Assembly (NCBI GenBank): GCA_017381475.1
Contig: JAFOCD010000156.1
Location: 1-60,115 of the forward strand
DNA length: 60,115 bases
Direction: 5' to 3'
DNA from: Bacteroidaceae bacterium
GTDB lineage: Bacteria > Bacteroidota > Bacteroidia > Bacteroidales > Bacteroidaceae
The notes beneath the pieces were generated by a model. The model had not been told where the DNA came from. It made no database searches and saw only the letters and a list, made by a program, of their open reading frames with translations. Position 1 is the stretch's first letter; each line of letters starts with the position of its first letter. Both the position numbers and the translations under genes were made by a program. Shown here one piece after another: positions 59,847 through 60,115 of the stretch.

Positions 59847-60115
59847 ATGAGAAAAAGAATTCAATGGTTGTTTCTGGCTGCGGCCTTGCTTCCTTTTGTG
59901 CCATCGGTTGCGCAGGATGAGAGTGTTGTTACCCTGGCAGGTAATGCGTACGTAACTGCTACGTCAGAGGGCGGTGACTCCAAAAACGTATATATCGACG
60001 AGCACAATTGTGCATTGCGCAATTGGGATAGCACTGAAGATGTAGTGAGCTTCTACTTCAAAGTGGAAAAGAGCGGCAAGATGAATGTTGCGCTCCAGGC
60101 AAAGGGTGACTCAAA
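59847..60115 (+). CDS. Secreted protein, partial (DUF5077/DUF3472-like N-terminus)
   Basis: An open frame runs from ATG at 59847 through the window end (89 codons visible). It has a signal peptide (MRKRIQWLFLAAALLPFVPS, then VAQ) and a mature start VVTLAGNAYVTATSEGG, followed by VVSFYFKVEKSGKMNVALQA. That pattern resembles the DUF5077 domain that precedes DUF3472 in secreted Bacteroidetes proteins of unknown function. The 3' part is outside the window, so the call is tentative. It follows the MORN gene by 26 bp. Confidence 0.6.
   Translation, partial: MRKRIQWLFLAAALLPFVPSVAQDESVVTLAGNAYVTATSEGGDSKNVYIDEHNCALRNWDSTEDVVSFYFKVEKSGKMNVALQAKGDS

Noticed and set aside
59993..60115. Similarity of GGGTGACTCAAA near the window end to the sequence at 47561
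   Set aside because: At the window end it codes for AKGDSK within an open frame and the match is only 12 bp, so it is most likely chance.

Overview
This window is chromosomal DNA of a Bacteroidales bacterium (Bacteroides/Prevotella-like; the genus cannot be fixed from sequence alone). The evidence is the promoter style (-7 boxes of the TAnnTTTG type, often with TTG or TTTG about 19-20 bp upstream), poor Shine-Dalgarno sites, the order of the division/cell-wall cluster, and lineage-typical families: a DUF4290 protein, a succinate CoA-transferase, secreted C1 and M28 peptidases, and the nadK-pdxJ-exbBD-tonB-ispD-recG neighbourhood. Almost all of it is core genome. I see no intact insertion sequence, prophage, CRISPR array, restriction system or recognisable defence island.

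Layout. 41-112: tRNA-Glu, then recO (+) converging on a long minus-strand dcw operon (16584 to 994) in the order mraZ-rsmH-ftsL-ftsI-murE-mraY-murD-ftsW-murG-murC-ftsQ-ftsA-ftsZ-yqeY. It is tightly packed, with overlaps or gaps of 0-33 bp, and is headed by a promoter with two MraZ-type operator boxes. 16.9-25.7 kb: secreted M28 peptidase (+), nhaA (-), a Sel1-repeat protein followed by a secreted bleomycin-hydrolase-like peptidase (-), and mfd (-). 25.8-28.6 kb: thioesterase, small membrane protein, CoA-transferase and SpoU methyltransferase (+). 28.6-29.3 kb: a low-complexity repeat patch and a small conserved-looking hypothetical gene. 29.5-37.5 kb: lipid-A-type ABC exporter, LOG-family enzyme, PfkB kinase and a His-rich metal-efflux adaptor with its RND pump (+). 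37.5-37.9 kb: terminators around a short coding-like remnant. 37.9-45.1 kb: nadK (-), then pdxJ-exbB-exbD-tonB-pfpI-ispD-recG (+). 45.2-47.5 kb: ndk, an M23/LysM peptidase and two paralogous small secreted acidic proteins (+). 47.7-56.9 kb: a nine-gene minus-strand operon tsaB-DUF4290-murA-rimM-M23-dxr-rseP-serpin-alkaline phosphatase. 57.1 kb to the end: yicC-gmk-nadD, a MORN-repeat protein and the start of a secreted protein (+).

How the genes fit together. Two operons make peptidoglycan precursors and the divisome: the dcw cluster, and murA with dxr and ispD of the MEP pathway that feeds undecaprenyl phosphate. Other genes energise outer-membrane uptake (ExbB/D-TonB), export lipids or metals (MsbA-like, CzcA-like), maintain the envelope (RseP, LytM-type proteins) and repair DNA (RecO, RecG, Mfd).

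The features most worth a second look are a shortened FtsI pedestal with a lipobox-like N-terminus; MurA with Asp replacing the fosfomycin-target Cys; a serpin lipoprotein placed inside the murA-rseP operon; a LytM-domain protein that keeps zinc ligands but lacks both catalytic histidines; the MraZ operator; the uncharacterised small secreted pair at 46.6-47.5 kb; a leader sequence shared by two unrelated secreted-protein genes; and the His-rich efflux adaptor. I did not find a clearly new multi-gene system; the best candidates for undescribed biology are the small secreted pair and the serpin context.
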